The translations under genes were made by a program, and so were the position numbers. From DATKRB01 sp035532415 (GTDB lineage: Bacteria; Actinomycetota; Acidimicrobiia; Acidimicrobiales; RAAP-2): 64,000 bases of DNA. The stretch is taken from assembly GCA_035532415.1 (NCBI GenBank), contig DATKRB010000023.1, positions 1 to 64,000 of the forward strand, in the 5' to 3' direction. The notes under the pieces were generated by a model that worked only from the letters and a program-made list of their open reading frames with translations, was not told where the DNA came from and did not search any database. Below, piece after piece: positions 1 through 8,378 of this stretch (position 1 is the first letter of the stretch; the number at the start of each line of letters is the position of its first letter).

Positions 1-162
1 CCACGTCCGATCGGCGGGACGGCGGGCCCGGTCGACCGCCGAGCGGGGCTCCACGAGGACGACGTCGGCTCCGCACTCGGCGAGGAGCATGGCCGCCACC
101 GACCCCGCCAGGCCTTCGGACAGGTCGAGGATCCGTACCCCTTCGAGAATTCCCTCGTTCAT
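1..162 (-). CDS. CaiB/BaiF family III CoA-transferase, N-terminal fragment (cut by window edge)
   Basis: Reading leftward from an ATG at 162, 54 codons stay open to the window edge; the rest of the gene lies outside. The fragment has the signature start of family III acyl-CoA transferases: a VRILDLSEGLAG strand-loop near residue 9, then MLLAECGADVVLVEP, matching the family's nucleotide-binding-like N-terminus. Members move CoA between carboxylic acids or racemise 2-methylacyl-CoAs; which applies cannot be told from 54 residues. It is divergent from the amidohydrolase at 362 across a 199-bp gap that must hold both promoters. A second member of the family lies at 1653-2783, so acyl-CoA metabolism is a theme here. 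Confidence 0.8.
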   Translation of the reverse strand, partial: MNEGILEGVRILDLSEGLAGSVAAMLLAECGADVVLVEPRSAVDRARRPADRTW

Positions 163-361
163 CCGGTCCCCCTGCTCGCGATCGTTCGAATGGTAGCGAA
201 TCCCGTGTGTCCGGGGTTGGGGGTGTCGGCCGGCGACCTGGCCGATGCTCGACGGGCGCTCAGGGCTCCGGAGGAAATAGACTGTCGGCGATCACGCGAC
301 CGACGGCCGAGGGAGCCGAGACCGGGCACCACCGGGCCTCGGGAAAGAGGGGGCTTCACCG

Positions 362-1627
362 ATGAAGTGCGACGACATGATCCTCATCAGCATCGATGAC
401 CACATCATCGAGCCGGGCAACATGTTCGATCGCCACACACCCGCGAAGTACAAGGGCGACGCCCCCAAGCTGGTCCGCGGGGAGGACGGCATCGATCGGT
501 GGGAGTACCAGGGCCAGTCGACCGGGTCGGTGGGCCTCAACGCCGTCGCGTCGTGGCCGCACGAGGAGTGGGGCTTCGACCCGATCGGCCATGCCGAGAT
601 GCGCCCTGGCTGCTACGACGTCGAGCTGAGGGTCCGTGACATGGACGCCAACGGCGTGCTGGCCTCCATGTGCTTTCCGACGTTCGCCGGGTTCAACGGG
701 ATGTCGCTGTCCCGGGCGGAGAACAAGGAGCTCACCACGGTCGTGGTGTCCGCGTACAACGACTGGCACATCGACGAACTGGCCGGTGAGCACCCCGGGC
801 GGTTCCTCCCCCTGGGCATCCTCCCCGTGTACGACCCCGCGGGCATGGTCGACGAGATCAACCGGATCGCCAGAAAGGGTTGCCACGCCGTCAGCCTCCC
901 GGAGACCCCGTACGGCGTCGGGTTGCCGAGCTTCGAGGTGACCGACTACTGGGACCCCGTGTTCAAGGCGTGCAGCGACAACGACGTGGCGATCTGCCTG
1001 CACATCGGGGGGTCCTTCGGGCTGATCCAGCGACCGCCGGAGGCGTCGGTCGACCATCTGATCATCCTCGCCCCCCAGCTGTCCGCCATCACGGCGACCG
1101 ACCTGATGGTCGCCGGCACCTTCGTGCGATTTCCCGACCTGAAGGTGGCGCTGTCGGAAGGGGGGATCGGCTGGATCCCCTTCTTCCTCGACCGCCTCGA
1201 CCGGCATGTCGACAACCAGCGGTGGACCGGGCTGAAGGTCGGCACGAAGGGCAAGACGCCGACCGACGTCTGGCGGGACAACTTCCTCGGTTGCTTCATC
1301 ACCGACCCGACGGCGCTCCGCATCCGCGACCGGATCGGGGTCGACAGCATCGCCTGGGAGTGCGACTATCCGCACTCGGACTCCACCTGGCCGCGCTCAC
1401 CCGAGGCGGTCTGGGGGGAGCTGCAGGGGGCCGCATGCTCGGACGAGGAGATCCACAAGATCACATGGGAGAACGCGGCTCGCTTCTTCAGCTTCGATCC
1501 GTTCGCGAACATGTCGAGGGAAGAGGCGACGGTGAAGGGCCTCAGGGCCCGGGCGAGCGACGTCGACGTCAGCGAGACCTCGCGCAGCGAGTACAAGCGA
1601 CGGTACGCGGAGACCCACGCCGCCTGA
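362..1627 (+). CDS. Amidohydrolase family 2 (metal-dependent TIM-barrel hydrolase/decarboxylase)
   Basis: This 421-residue protein belongs to the amidohydrolase-2 group (COG2159, related to ACMSD and resorcylate decarboxylases), which cleave or decarboxylate small organic acids with one divalent metal. Visible ligands are the N-terminal DxH (Asp12, His14 in SIDDHIIEP), a His in ICLHIGGS near residue 215 and the late Asp in WECDYPHSD near residue 339. The length suits the long actinobacterial subgroup. The ATG at 362 is preceded by an AGAGGGGG ribosome-binding site. The neighbouring CoA-transferases, SDR and aldehyde dehydrogenase suggest a catabolic role for an aromatic or terpenoid-type acid, but the substrate is not deducible. 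It runs convergently into the CoA-transferase at 1653 with a 25-bp gap. Confidence 0.85.
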   Translation: MKCDDMILISIDDHIIEPGNMFDRHTPAKYKGDAPKLVRGEDGIDRWEYQGQSTGSVGLNAVASWPHEEWGFDPIGHAEMRPGCYDVELRVRDMDANGVLASMCFPTFAGFNGMSLSRAENKELTTVVVSAYNDWHIDELAGEHPGRFLPLGILPVYDPAGMVDEINRIARKGCHAVSLPETPYGVGLPSFEVTDYWDPVFKACSDNDVAICLHIGGSFGLIQRPPEASVDHLIILAPQLSAITATDLMVAGTFVRFPDLKVALSEGGIGWIPFFLDRLDRHVDNQRWTGLKVGTKGKTPTDVWRDNFLGCFITDPTALRIRDRIGVDSIAWECDYPHSDSTWPRSPEAVWGELQGAACSDEEIHKITWENAARFFSFDPFANMSREEATVKGLRARASDVDVSETSRSEYKRRYAETHAA

Positions 1628-1652
1628 GGCCGGCGAGCGCGACCGAGCCGGG

Positions 1653-2783
1653 TCAGCCCGAGACGGCGCCCTCGGCCCGGAGCGCTCCGATCTCGGCCTC
1701 GGTGTAGCCGGCAGCGGCCAGTGCCACGTCGGTATCGCCCCCGACCATCGGAGGCGGTGCCGACGCCGTCGCCGACCTCGGCCCGTCGAGGTCGCGCAGC
1801 CGGATGGGGTTCGCGGGCACCGAGACGCCGGCGACCTCGACGATGCTGCCCCGGGCCCGTACCTGCGGATCGTGCACGACGTCGGGACCGCGATTGACGG
1901 CGCCGACGGCGGCACCGAGGGGCCCGAGCAGGTCCACCCACTCGGCTGCCGGGCGTGAGGCGAAGACGGCCGCGAGCTGCGCCGTGATCTCGTCGGCCCT
2001 GTCCGCGGGTGGCAGGGACCCGGCGAGATCGCCGAGCCCGAGACCGTTGCACAGGGCGGCCCATGTCCGCGGCTCCGCGGCCGCCACGGTGACGAAGCGC
2101 CCGTCGGCGCACTCGTAAAGACGACGATCGGGAGTGACGGGGATCCCCCAAGGCGATCCGGCGAGCTCGCCGTCGGTTCCCGAGAGCAGCCAGGTCGCCG
2201 CCTCGGCCAGGCTGACGTCGATCTGGCACCCCCTACCGGACCGCTCGCGCTCGAGCAGGGCCGAGGTGATCCCGGTGGCTGCCATCATCGCCCCGAGCGG
2301 CACGGCCAGGACGCTCTGGGGGTGCCACGGAAGCTCCGGGTTGATCGCCGCCAGCAGGCCCGAGTGCGCGGTGTAGGTGAGGTCGTGGCCGGGACGCGTG
2401 GCGTAGGGGCCGTCCTGGCCGAAGCCGGTGATCGAGCACCAGATCAGGCGCGGGTGCTCGGCCGCCGCCTGCGGGTAGCCGAAGCCCCGCTTCTGCATGT
2501 CACCGGGCCGGTTGTTCTCGACGAGCACGTCGGCCCAGCCGGCCAGCCGGTTCAGGACCTCGTTGCCCCGAGGGTGGCGGAGATCGAGCCCGACGGACCT
2601 CTTGCCGCGGCTCAGGCCGACGCCGACGCCCCCGGCCATGGGGTTCGCTGCCGGCGCGTCGACCCGGTAGACCTGCGCTCCGAGGTCGGCGAGCAGCAAC
2701 GTGCAGTACGCCCCGGGTGGGAAACGCGTGAGGTCCAGTACCCGGACGCCGGACAATGGCCCCCGCACCGCGTCTTCTGCCAT
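1653..2783 (-). CDS. CaiB/BaiF CoA-transferase family protein (alpha-methylacyl-CoA racemase-like)
   Basis: About 376 residues with the full family III CoA-transferase fold: N-terminal VRVLDLTRFPPGAYCTLLLA, a SRGKRSVGLDLRHPRG segment and the GHDLTY motif near residue 134. Relatives are formyl-CoA transferase, carnitine CoA-transferase and 2-methylacyl-CoA racemase. His and Asp of GHD are present. The second catalytic Asp, normally in a GD-x-GG turn about 30 residues further on, is not obvious: the aligned stretch reads LAVPLGAMM. The function may therefore differ from both the transferase and racemase norms. The start is either ATG 2783 or GTG 2789, two codons earlier. It is divergent from the SDR at 2924 with 140 bp between. 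Confidence 0.85.
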   Translation of the reverse strand: MAEDAVRGPLSGVRVLDLTRFPPGAYCTLLLADLGAQVYRVDAPAANPMAGGVGVGLSRGKRSVGLDLRHPRGNEVLNRLAGWADVLVENNRPGDMQKRGFGYPQAAAEHPRLIWCSITGFGQDGPYATRPGHDLTYTAHSGLLAAINPELPWHPQSVLAVPLGAMMAATGITSALLERERSGRGCQIDVSLAEAATWLLSGTDGELAGSPWGIPVTPDRRLYECADGRFVTVAAAEPRTWAALCNGLGLGDLAGSLPPADRADEITAQLAAVFASRPAAEWVDLLGPLGAAVGAVNRGPDVVHDPQVRARGSIVEVAGVSVPANPIRLRDLDGPRSATASAPPPMVGGDTDVALAAAGYTEAEIGALRAEGAVSG

Positions 2784-2923
2784 GTGCACCCCGCGGGGAC
2801 CGAACCCGCTTGCCTTTCAGCGACTCTCCCCGGCCTCACCCGGGACGGCGACGGCGACGACTGTACTGTACGGGCTGCCGAACCATCCGCCCCGTTGCGC
2901 GGCAAGGAGAAGGGACGTCGCAG

Positions 2924-3703
2924 ATGCCGTTCACCATCGACCTCGAAGGCCGTCTGGCGCTGGTCACCGGCGCCGGTCAGGGGGTGGGGAGAGCGATCGC
3001 CCTGGCGCTTGCGAGCGCCGGTGGTGCCGTTGCGGTGAACGACTTCGTCCCCGACCGCGCCGAGTCGGTTGCCGAGGAGATCCGGGCCGCCGGCGGAGAG
3101 GCCGTCCCCGCCCCGTTCGACGTCTCCGACTTCGACGCGGTCATGTCGGCCGTCGAGCGGGTCGGCAACGTGGACATCCTCGTCAACAACGCGGGCAACG
3201 CCGGCCCGGAAGGGTTCAACTTCGGCCCGTTCGCCCAGACCCGGCCATCGGACTGGGCCCGTTACTTCGGCGTCAACCTCTTCGGGGTCATGCACTGCAC
3301 CCGTGCTGCCCTTCCGGGGATGATCGATCGGCAGGACGGTCGGGTGGTGACCATCATCTCCGACGCCGCCCGTTGGGGCGAGCCGTACATGGGCGCGTAC
3401 GCGGCGGCGAAGGCGGGTGCCGCCGGGTTCAGCCGCTCCGTCGCCCGGGAGGTGGGGCGTCACGGCATCACGGCGAATTGCGTCGCGCTGGGGTCCATCG
3501 ACCCGTCGGAGGGGCCGGCCGAGGCCGAGGCGACCCCCGAGGAGGCGGACCGGCTGCACAAGCAGCTCCGCGGCTACATCATCCGCCGTCGGGGACGGCC
3601 CGAAGACGTCTCCGGGCTGGTGACCTTCCTCGTCAGCCCGTTGGCGTCATGGATCACCGGCCAGACCTACCCGGTCAACGGGGGCTACACGGTCAACCAG
3701 TAG
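2924..3703 (+). CDS. Short-chain dehydrogenase/reductase (SDR)
   Basis: A classical 259-residue SDR that interconverts alcohols and ketones with NAD(P). The Rossmann motif TGAGQGVG lies near residues 14-21, NNAG near residue 87, the catalytic YAAAK near residue 158, and the substrate loop follows. The C-terminus SWITGQTYPVNGG is typical of 3-oxoacyl-ACP-reductase-like SDRs. The ATG at 2924 is chosen because an AAGGAGAAGGG ribosome-binding site lies just upstream and the Rossmann motif begins at the usual distance; an open frame extends further upstream but lacks SDR character. Two hairpins follow the gene before dedA. The substrate is unknown; by location it may oxidise an intermediate made by the flanking acyl-CoA enzymes. 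Confidence 0.9.
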   Translation: MPFTIDLEGRLALVTGAGQGVGRAIALALASAGGAVAVNDFVPDRAESVAEEIRAAGGEAVPAPFDVSDFDAVMSAVERVGNVDILVNNAGNAGPEGFNFGPFAQTRPSDWARYFGVNLFGVMHCTRAALPGMIDRQDGRVVTIISDAARWGEPYMGAYAAAKAGAAGFSRSVAREVGRHGITANCVALGSIDPSEGPAEAEATPEEADRLHKQLRGYIIRRRGRPEDVSGLVTFLVSPLASWITGQTYPVNGGYTVNQ

Positions 3704-3742
3704 GTACCGCCCCCGCACGGTCCCGTAGCCTGGGGATTCCCG

Positions 3743-3793
3743 GACCCCGTCGGTGTCCGACGGGTCTCTGGGCATCGCCTGTGAGGAGATGCC
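3743..3793 (+). terminator. Two tandem hairpins between the SDR and DedA genes
   Basis: The first hairpin pairs GACCCCGTCGG (3743-3753) with CCGACGGGTC (3757-3766) around a TGT loop, with one bulged C. The second pairs GGCATC (3771-3776) with GATGCC (3788-3793). There is no T-run after either, so they could be a weak terminator for the SDR or structure in the DedA leader. Confidence 0.35.
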
Positions 3794-3831
3794 GCCATAT
3801 CCTCCCCCCGACAGGCTATGAAGTGGGACTC

Positions 3832-4482
3832 ATGGAGCATCTTCTCTCGACGTGGGGCTACCTGGCGCTCTTCGCTGTCACCTTTCTCTCGTCAATGGGG
3901 ATCCCGGTCGGCTCGGAGATCGCCATCGTGTACGGAGGGGCACTGGCCAGCGGCCAGCTCGGGACCAGCGGGGACCACCTGAACCTGTTCCTCGTGATCC
4001 TGGTGGCGCTGGTGGGGGAGTTGGTCGGATCGTCCGCCGGCTACGCGATCGGCTACTTCGGCGGGAGGCCCCTGGTCGACCGGGTCGGCAAGTACGTCTT
4101 GCTCACCCACAAGGACCTCGACCGGGCCGAGCGGTGGTTCGACGGGCGGGGGGAGTCGGTGGTGCTGATCGGGCGGCTGATCCCGCTGATCAGGTCCTTC
4201 ATCTCCCTGGCCGCGGGCCTGGCGGAGATGACGGTGGGGAAGTACGCGGTGCTGACGGTCCTGGGCTGCGGGATCTGGTGCGCCGCGCTGGCCTCCATCG
4301 GCTACAGCCTGGGGAGCAGCTGGCACCACATCGTGCAGGCCTTCCACTATGCGGGGTACGTCGCCGGCGCCCTCGCCGTGATCGCCGTCATCGCCGTGTT
4401 CCTGCACCGGGTGAGAGCCGTGAGGGCCCAGGGCGATCGCGCGGTGGGCGGAGCCGGGGCGGGAGACGAGCCCGGCCTGTGA
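3832..4482 (+). CDS. DedA family integral membrane protein
   Basis: A 216-residue DedA-family protein. These act as undecaprenyl-phosphate or phospholipid flippases/transporters and support membrane homeostasis. The sequence shows an amphipathic N-terminal re-entrant segment with FLSSMGIPVGSE, the family's E and G-rich signature GELVGSSAGYAIGYFGGR, the RxxPxxRSFISLAAG motif (RLIPLIRSFISLAAGLAEM) and hydrophobic segments reaching the C-terminus. The start is set at ATG 3832, though GTG 3824 (adding VGL-like residues) is in frame. No operon partner: the SDR upstream is separated by hairpins and the aldolase downstream by 86 bp. Confidence 0.88.
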   Translation: MEHLLSTWGYLALFAVTFLSSMGIPVGSEIAIVYGGALASGQLGTSGDHLNLFLVILVALVGELVGSSAGYAIGYFGGRPLVDRVGKYVLLTHKDLDRAERWFDGRGESVVLIGRLIPLIRSFISLAAGLAEMTVGKYAVLTVLGCGIWCAALASIGYSLGSSWHHIVQAFHYAGYVAGALAVIAVIAVFLHRVRAVRAQGDRAVGGAGAGDEPGL

Positions 4483-4568
4483 CCGGGAGCCCCGCCGCGG
4501 GGGATCCTTGATCGAGCGGGCGATCTGGCGTTGACTGAGGGCAGCCGCCGAAAGCACTGGAGGCCCAC

Positions 4569-5333
4569 ATGACCGATCGGCCACCCCCCAGCCTCCCGAG
4601 GTTCTCGTCGATCCAGGAGGAGCGCCAGCACCGTCGGGAGCGGCTGGCCGTCGGCCTGCGGCTCTTCGGCCGGCTGGGTTTCGACGAGGGCGTGGCCGGT
4701 CACATCACGGCCCGCGACCCCGAGCTGACGGACCACTTCTGGGTCAACCCCTTCGGGATGAGCTTCAAGCGGATCCGGGTCCGAGACCTGCTGCTCGTCG
4801 ACGGGAAAGGCCAGGTGGTGGAGGGGACGTGGCCGGTCAACGCCGCAGCGTTCTGCATCCACTCCCAGATCCACGCGGCGCGGCCGGACGTGATCTCGGC
4901 GGCACATGCGCACGGGACCTACGGCAAGGCGTGGTCGGCGCTCCACCGCCCGCTCCAGCCGTTGACCCAGGATGCCTGTGCGTTCTTCGACGACCACGAG
5001 GTGTTCGACGACTATTCGGGCGTCGTGTACGACCTGGCGGAGGGGGCACGGATCGCCAAGTCGCTGGGCCAGGGCAAGGCGGTGATCCTGGCCAACCACG
5101 GTGTGGTGACCGTGGGCACCTCCGTCGACGAGGCCGTGTGGTGGTTCGTGACGATGGAGCGCACGTGCCAGGTGCAGCTGATGGTGGAGGCCGCAGGCGG
5201 CGGTCGGCCCATCCCCGACGACGTGGCTCTCCTGACCCGGGGCCAGGTGGGGTCCCACATCGCCGGTTGGCTGAGCTTCCAATCGCTTCACGACTGGATC
5301 GTCGCGACCGAACCGGACGTGCTCGACGGCTGA
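4569..5333 (+). CDS. Class II aldolase/adducin family protein
   Basis: A 254-residue class II aldolase (fuculose-phosphate aldolase/adducin fold). These zinc enzymes cleave aldols or decarboxylate small acids. The zinc-binding HAHGTYG motif is near residue 114, LANHGVVTVG near residue 176 supplies the third His, and a conserved Glu/Asp region lies between. The N-terminus shows RLFGRLGFDEGVAGHITARDPE, the classic substrate-loop start. The ATG at 4569 fits the fold. The next gene, an aldehyde dehydrogenase 82 bp downstream, could oxidise an aldehyde product; that pairing is inference from proximity. Confidence 0.88.
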   Translation: MTDRPPPSLPRFSSIQEERQHRRERLAVGLRLFGRLGFDEGVAGHITARDPELTDHFWVNPFGMSFKRIRVRDLLLVDGKGQVVEGTWPVNAAAFCIHSQIHAARPDVISAAHAHGTYGKAWSALHRPLQPLTQDACAFFDDHEVFDDYSGVVYDLAEGARIAKSLGQGKAVILANHGVVTVGTSVDEAVWWFVTMERTCQVQLMVEAAGGGRPIPDDVALLTRGQVGSHIAGWLSFQSLHDWIVATEPDVLDG

Positions 5334-5415
5334 CGGGACCGGCACCGGCCCCTGGGAGCCCGTCCGGACCCGGGCAGGATTGGCCAGGGCGCCCCGGCTG
5401 AGGGAGCATATCGGT

Positions 5416-6870
5416 ATGAACGCCGCAGCGGATGATCCCACCAACTACATCGGAGGGCAGTGGCTCAACGCCACCACGAAGGCCCGGTTCGACTCGCTCG
5501 ACCCCGCGTCGGGTCGGGTCGTCGCCTCGGTCTCCGACAGCGGGCGGGACGAGGCAGTCGCCGCCGTGGATGCCGCCTGGGACGCGTTCCCGGCATGGTC
5601 CCGCCTGACGGCGTACCAGCGGTCCGAGCTCCTCTACAAGGCCCACGGGCTGATGCTCGAGCGGCACGAGGCTCTGGCCAAGCTCATGACCGAGGAGCAG
5701 GGCAAGCCCATCCGCATGGCCCGCACCGAGGTGCGCTACGGGGCCGATTTCCTGCTGTGGTACGCCGAGGAGGCCAAGCGGGTGTACGGGGAGACGATCC
5801 CGTCGGCCCGCGCCGACCAGCGCTTCCTGGTGCTGCGGGAACCGGTCGGTGTGGTGGGGGCCATCACCCCGTGGAACTACCCGATCTCGATGATCACCCG
5901 CAAGGTCGGGCCGGCTTTGGCCGCGGGTTGTACCGTCGTGCTGAAGCCGGCCGAGCAGACGCCGCTCTGCGCGGTGGAGATGTTCCGCATCTTTGACGAG
6001 GCGGGCCTGCCGCCCGGCGTGGTGAACCTCGTGACGACCTCGCGTCCGGCTCCGGTGGGTGAGGTGATCCTGCAGGATCGGCGGGTGCGCAAGATCGCCT
6101 TCACCGGCTCGACCGAGGTGGGCAAGCAGTTGGCGGCCGGGGCCGCGGCCCAGATGAAGCGCGTGTCGCTGGAGCTGGGTGGCCATGCGCCGTTCGTCGT
6201 GTTCGACGACGCCGATCCGGTCCACGCGGCCAAGGGCGCGGCCGCGGTGAAGTTCCTCAACACCGGCCAGGCGTGCATCTCCCCCAACCGGTTCTTCGTG
6301 CAGCGCGGTATCGCCGAGGAGTTCATCGGCACCATGCGCTCCCGGCTGGCGGCGCTCCGCGCCGGCTCCGGGTTGACCGACGGGGTGACCGTCGGCCCGC
6401 TGATCGACGAGGCTGCGTTGGGCAAGATGCAGCGCCAGGTCGCCGATGCGCGCTCGAAGGGGGCGGCGGTGGAGCTGGGCGGCGAGAGGCTGGTCGACGA
6501 CGGTCTCGATGCCGGCTACTTCTTCTCACCCACCCTCCTGACCGGGGTGACGCCCGAGATGGAGATCTACCGCGAGGAGACGTTCGGCCCCATCGCCCCG
6601 GTGATCGTCTTCGACGACGAGGAGGAGGTGATCGAGATGGCCAACGACACGGACTACGGCCTCGCCTCGTACGTCTACACGCGCGACCTCGGTCGTGCCT
6701 TCCGTCTGATGGAGCGGCTGCGCTTCGGGATCGTGGGCGTCAACGACATCAATCCGACATCGGCCGCTGCACCGTTCGGCGGGGTGAAGGAGAGTGGCCT
6801 CGGTCGTGAGGGTGGGCGCGAAGGCATCGGGGAGTACCTCGACACCAAGCTGGTCGGCTTGGCCATCTGA
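5416..6870 (+). CDS. NAD(P)-dependent aldehyde dehydrogenase (succinate-semialdehyde-dehydrogenase-like)
   Basis: A 484-residue aldehyde dehydrogenase that oxidises an aldehyde to its acid. Features in order: the N-terminal YIGGQWLNA, the cofactor-fold ITPWNYPISMI and LKPAEQTP, the GSTEVGK loop, the general base Glu253 in VSLELGG, the nucleophile Cys287 in NTGQACISPNR and the EETFGPIAPV C-terminal motif. The Cys context, with Asn-Arg following, resembles the GabD/succinate-semialdehyde group more than betaine aldehyde dehydrogenases. ATG 5416 follows a GAGGGAG box; an earlier ATG at 5380 is in frame but adds residues unlike the family. Its likely partner is the class II aldolase just upstream. 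Confidence 0.92.
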   Translation: MNAAADDPTNYIGGQWLNATTKARFDSLDPASGRVVASVSDSGRDEAVAAVDAAWDAFPAWSRLTAYQRSELLYKAHGLMLERHEALAKLMTEEQGKPIRMARTEVRYGADFLLWYAEEAKRVYGETIPSARADQRFLVLREPVGVVGAITPWNYPISMITRKVGPALAAGCTVVLKPAEQTPLCAVEMFRIFDEAGLPPGVVNLVTTSRPAPVGEVILQDRRVRKIAFTGSTEVGKQLAAGAAAQMKRVSLELGGHAPFVVFDDADPVHAAKGAAAVKFLNTGQACISPNRFFVQRGIAEEFIGTMRSRLAALRAGSGLTDGVTVGPLIDEAALGKMQRQVADARSKGAAVELGGERLVDDGLDAGYFFSPTLLTGVTPEMEIYREETFGPIAPVIVFDDEEEVIEMANDTDYGLASYVYTRDLGRAFRLMERLRFGIVGVNDINPTSAAAPFGGVKESGLGREGGREGIGEYLDTKLVGLAI

Positions 6871-6942
6871 CGCCCACGACCCGATGCCCGCTCCAGCTCG
6901 CCGTTGTTCTGCACCACCTCAGCACCGATAGGATCTCGGATC

Positions 6943-7458
6943 GTGCCGGAGACCTTCATCAGCGACGAGATGCGCGCTGCCGTCGGTGGGGTGGTGGGGG
7001 AGCTGGTCTCGTTCCCCATCTCCGCCTCGGACATCCGCAAGTGGGCACAGGCGGTGTACTACCCCGAGCCCCCGCCCGCCTACTTCTGGAACCAGGCCGA
7101 GGCCGAGGCCAGGTTCGGTGGCCTGGTGGCGCCCGAGGAGTTCAATCCCTTCGCGTGGATGACCCCCGAGGGACCACGCGTTCAGGATCCTGCGGACCGC
7201 ACCGCCATCGGACCCGAAGGGGCGCTGGGGATCACCCCTCCGGCCACCACGGAGCGGCTCAACGGCGGGATCGAGGTCGAGTACACGGGCGTGAGGATGC
7301 GGGAGGGGGACGTCATCGTGGCGGTCACCAGGCTGACCGACTACCTCGAGCGGGAGGGCCGTCTCGGGCTCATGCTGTTCACGATCACCGAGCAGGAGTG
7401 GACGAACGACAGGGGAGAGATCATCAAGACCCAGCGCGGCACCCTCATCCGGTATTGA
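6943..7458 (+). CDS. MaoC-like N-terminal (hot-dog) dehydratase subunit
   Basis: A 171-residue hot-dog protein of the FAS1/MaoC dehydratase N-terminal type. The Ser-Asp-Ile-Arg-Lys-Trp segment (SASDIRKWAQAVYY) and PPAYFWNQ are typical of the non-catalytic half of two-subunit enoyl-CoA hydratases such as mycobacterial HadA/HadC and ChsH-type proteins. The GTG at 6943 is preferred because the conserved part begins right after it. The next gene, seven bases or fewer downstream, encodes the other half. Together they probably hydrate or dehydrate an acyl-CoA or acyl-ACP. A related pair occurs at 24163-25082. Confidence 0.8.
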   Translation: MPETFISDEMRAAVGGVVGELVSFPISASDIRKWAQAVYYPEPPPAYFWNQAEAEARFGGLVAPEEFNPFAWMTPEGPRVQDPADRTAIGPEGALGITPPATTERLNGGIEVEYTGVRMREGDVIVAVTRLTDYLEREGRLGLMLFTITEQEWTNDRGEIIKTQRGTLIRY

Positions 7459-7459
7459 T

Positions 7460-7876
7460 GTGGTGATGGACCCCACGATCGGCCAGTCCCTGCCGACCTT
7501 CGCCCGGAGGACGGGGTTCCACGCGTGGAACCGGTTCGCGGCGGTGAACGACGAGTTCGTCGACATCCACATGGACGACGAGGCCGGCCGTGGTGCCGGC
7601 TACCCCGGGGCGTTCGGGATGGGGAACCTGCAATGGGCCTGGCTGCACTGCCTGCTGCGGCAGTGGATCGAGGCGAGCGGGGGACGCATCGTCGCCGTCA
7701 GCTGCCAGTTCCGGGCCCCGAGCCTCAAGGACCGCGAGGTCCGGGCCAACGGCCTCGTGACTGCGGTCCGGCGGGGCGAGCGGGAGGTTCACGTCGACCT
7801 CGACATCTGGACCGAGGACGAGGAGGGCTCCCGCCTGGCTCCGGGCAAGGCGACGGTGGCGTTCCCGCTTTCCTGA
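7460..7876 (+). CDS. MaoC-like hot-dog dehydratase partner subunit
   Basis: A 138-residue single hot-dog domain that pairs with the protein ending at 7458. The hydratase-2 active-site stretch normally reads GDxNPxH; here the aligned residues are NDEFVDIHMD, keeping the His but with Glu for Asp and Val for Asn. It may be a low-activity or altered-specificity subunit. Three start codons cluster (GTG 7460, GTG 7463, ATG 7466), immediately after the upstream stop, so translation is probably coupled. The gene ends 13 bp from the convergent 2Fe-2S subunit gene. Confidence 0.72.
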   Translation: MVMDPTIGQSLPTFARRTGFHAWNRFAAVNDEFVDIHMDDEAGRGAGYPGAFGMGNLQWAWLHCLLRQWIEASGGRIVAVSCQFRAPSLKDREVRANGLVTAVRRGEREVHVDLDIWTEDEEGSRLAPGKATVAFPLS

Positions 7877-7889
7877 CCTGTCCCGCCGT

Positions 7890-8378
7890 CTACTCGGGAG
7901 CCGTGGCCGCGTATGCCTCCGCGGCCGATCGCACCGCCCGCAGGATTCCCTGGTAGCCGGTGCAGCGGCAGAGGTTCCCCGACAGCGCCTCGCGGATCTC
8001 CTGGTCGGTGGGATCGGGGTTCTCCTGCAGGAACGCGGTCGCCGACACCACGAACCCGGGGGTGCAGAACCCGCACTGGAGCCCATGCTCCGAGCGGAAG
8101 GCCGCCTGCACCGGGTTGAGCTCGTTGTCGGGTCCGGCGAGCCCTTCGACCGTGACCACTTCGTGCCCGTCCGCCTGGACGGCGAACATCAGGCACGAGC
8201 GCACTGCGTTCCCGTCGAGCATGACGCTGCAGGCACCGCACACCCCGTGCTCGCAGCCCAGATGGGTCCCGGTCAGCGTGCAGTCCTCACGGAGGAAGTC
8301 GGCGAGGGTCTTGCGAGGTTCGACCGTTGCGCTGACCGCTCTACCGTTCACCACCATCTCGACCTTGCGCTCGGTCAT
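7890..8378 (-). CDS. coxS: Molybdenum hydroxylase small subunit, [2Fe-2S] protein (CoxS-like)
   Basis: A 162-residue two-cluster iron-sulfur subunit of the xanthine oxidase/CO dehydrogenase family. The plant-ferredoxin cluster is held by CEHGVCGACSV plus the later Cys in VRSCLMF; the second, all-helical cluster by CGFCTPGFV and NLCRCTGYQGI. The subunit carries electrons from the molybdenum site to the FAD subunit. ATG 8378 overlaps the CoxM stop by four bases (8375-8378), so synthesis is coupled. It is the last gene of the minus-strand Mo-hydroxylase run that begins near moaC. The molybdenum subunit is encoded separately at 17088. Confidence 0.95.
   Translation of the reverse strand: MTERKVEMVVNGRAVSATVEPRKTLADFLREDCTLTGTHLGCEHGVCGACSVMLDGNAVRSCLMFAVQADGHEVVTVEGLAGPDNELNPVQAAFRSEHGLQCGFCTPGFVVSATAFLQENPDPTDQEIREALSGNLCRCTGYQGILRAVRSAAEAYAATAPE

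Noticed and set aside
880..1707. Long open frames overlapping the amidohydrolase and many other genes on either strand
   Set aside because: They are high-G+C shadow frames with repetitive Arg/Gly/Pro composition and no family motif; the overlapping genes show clear domains.
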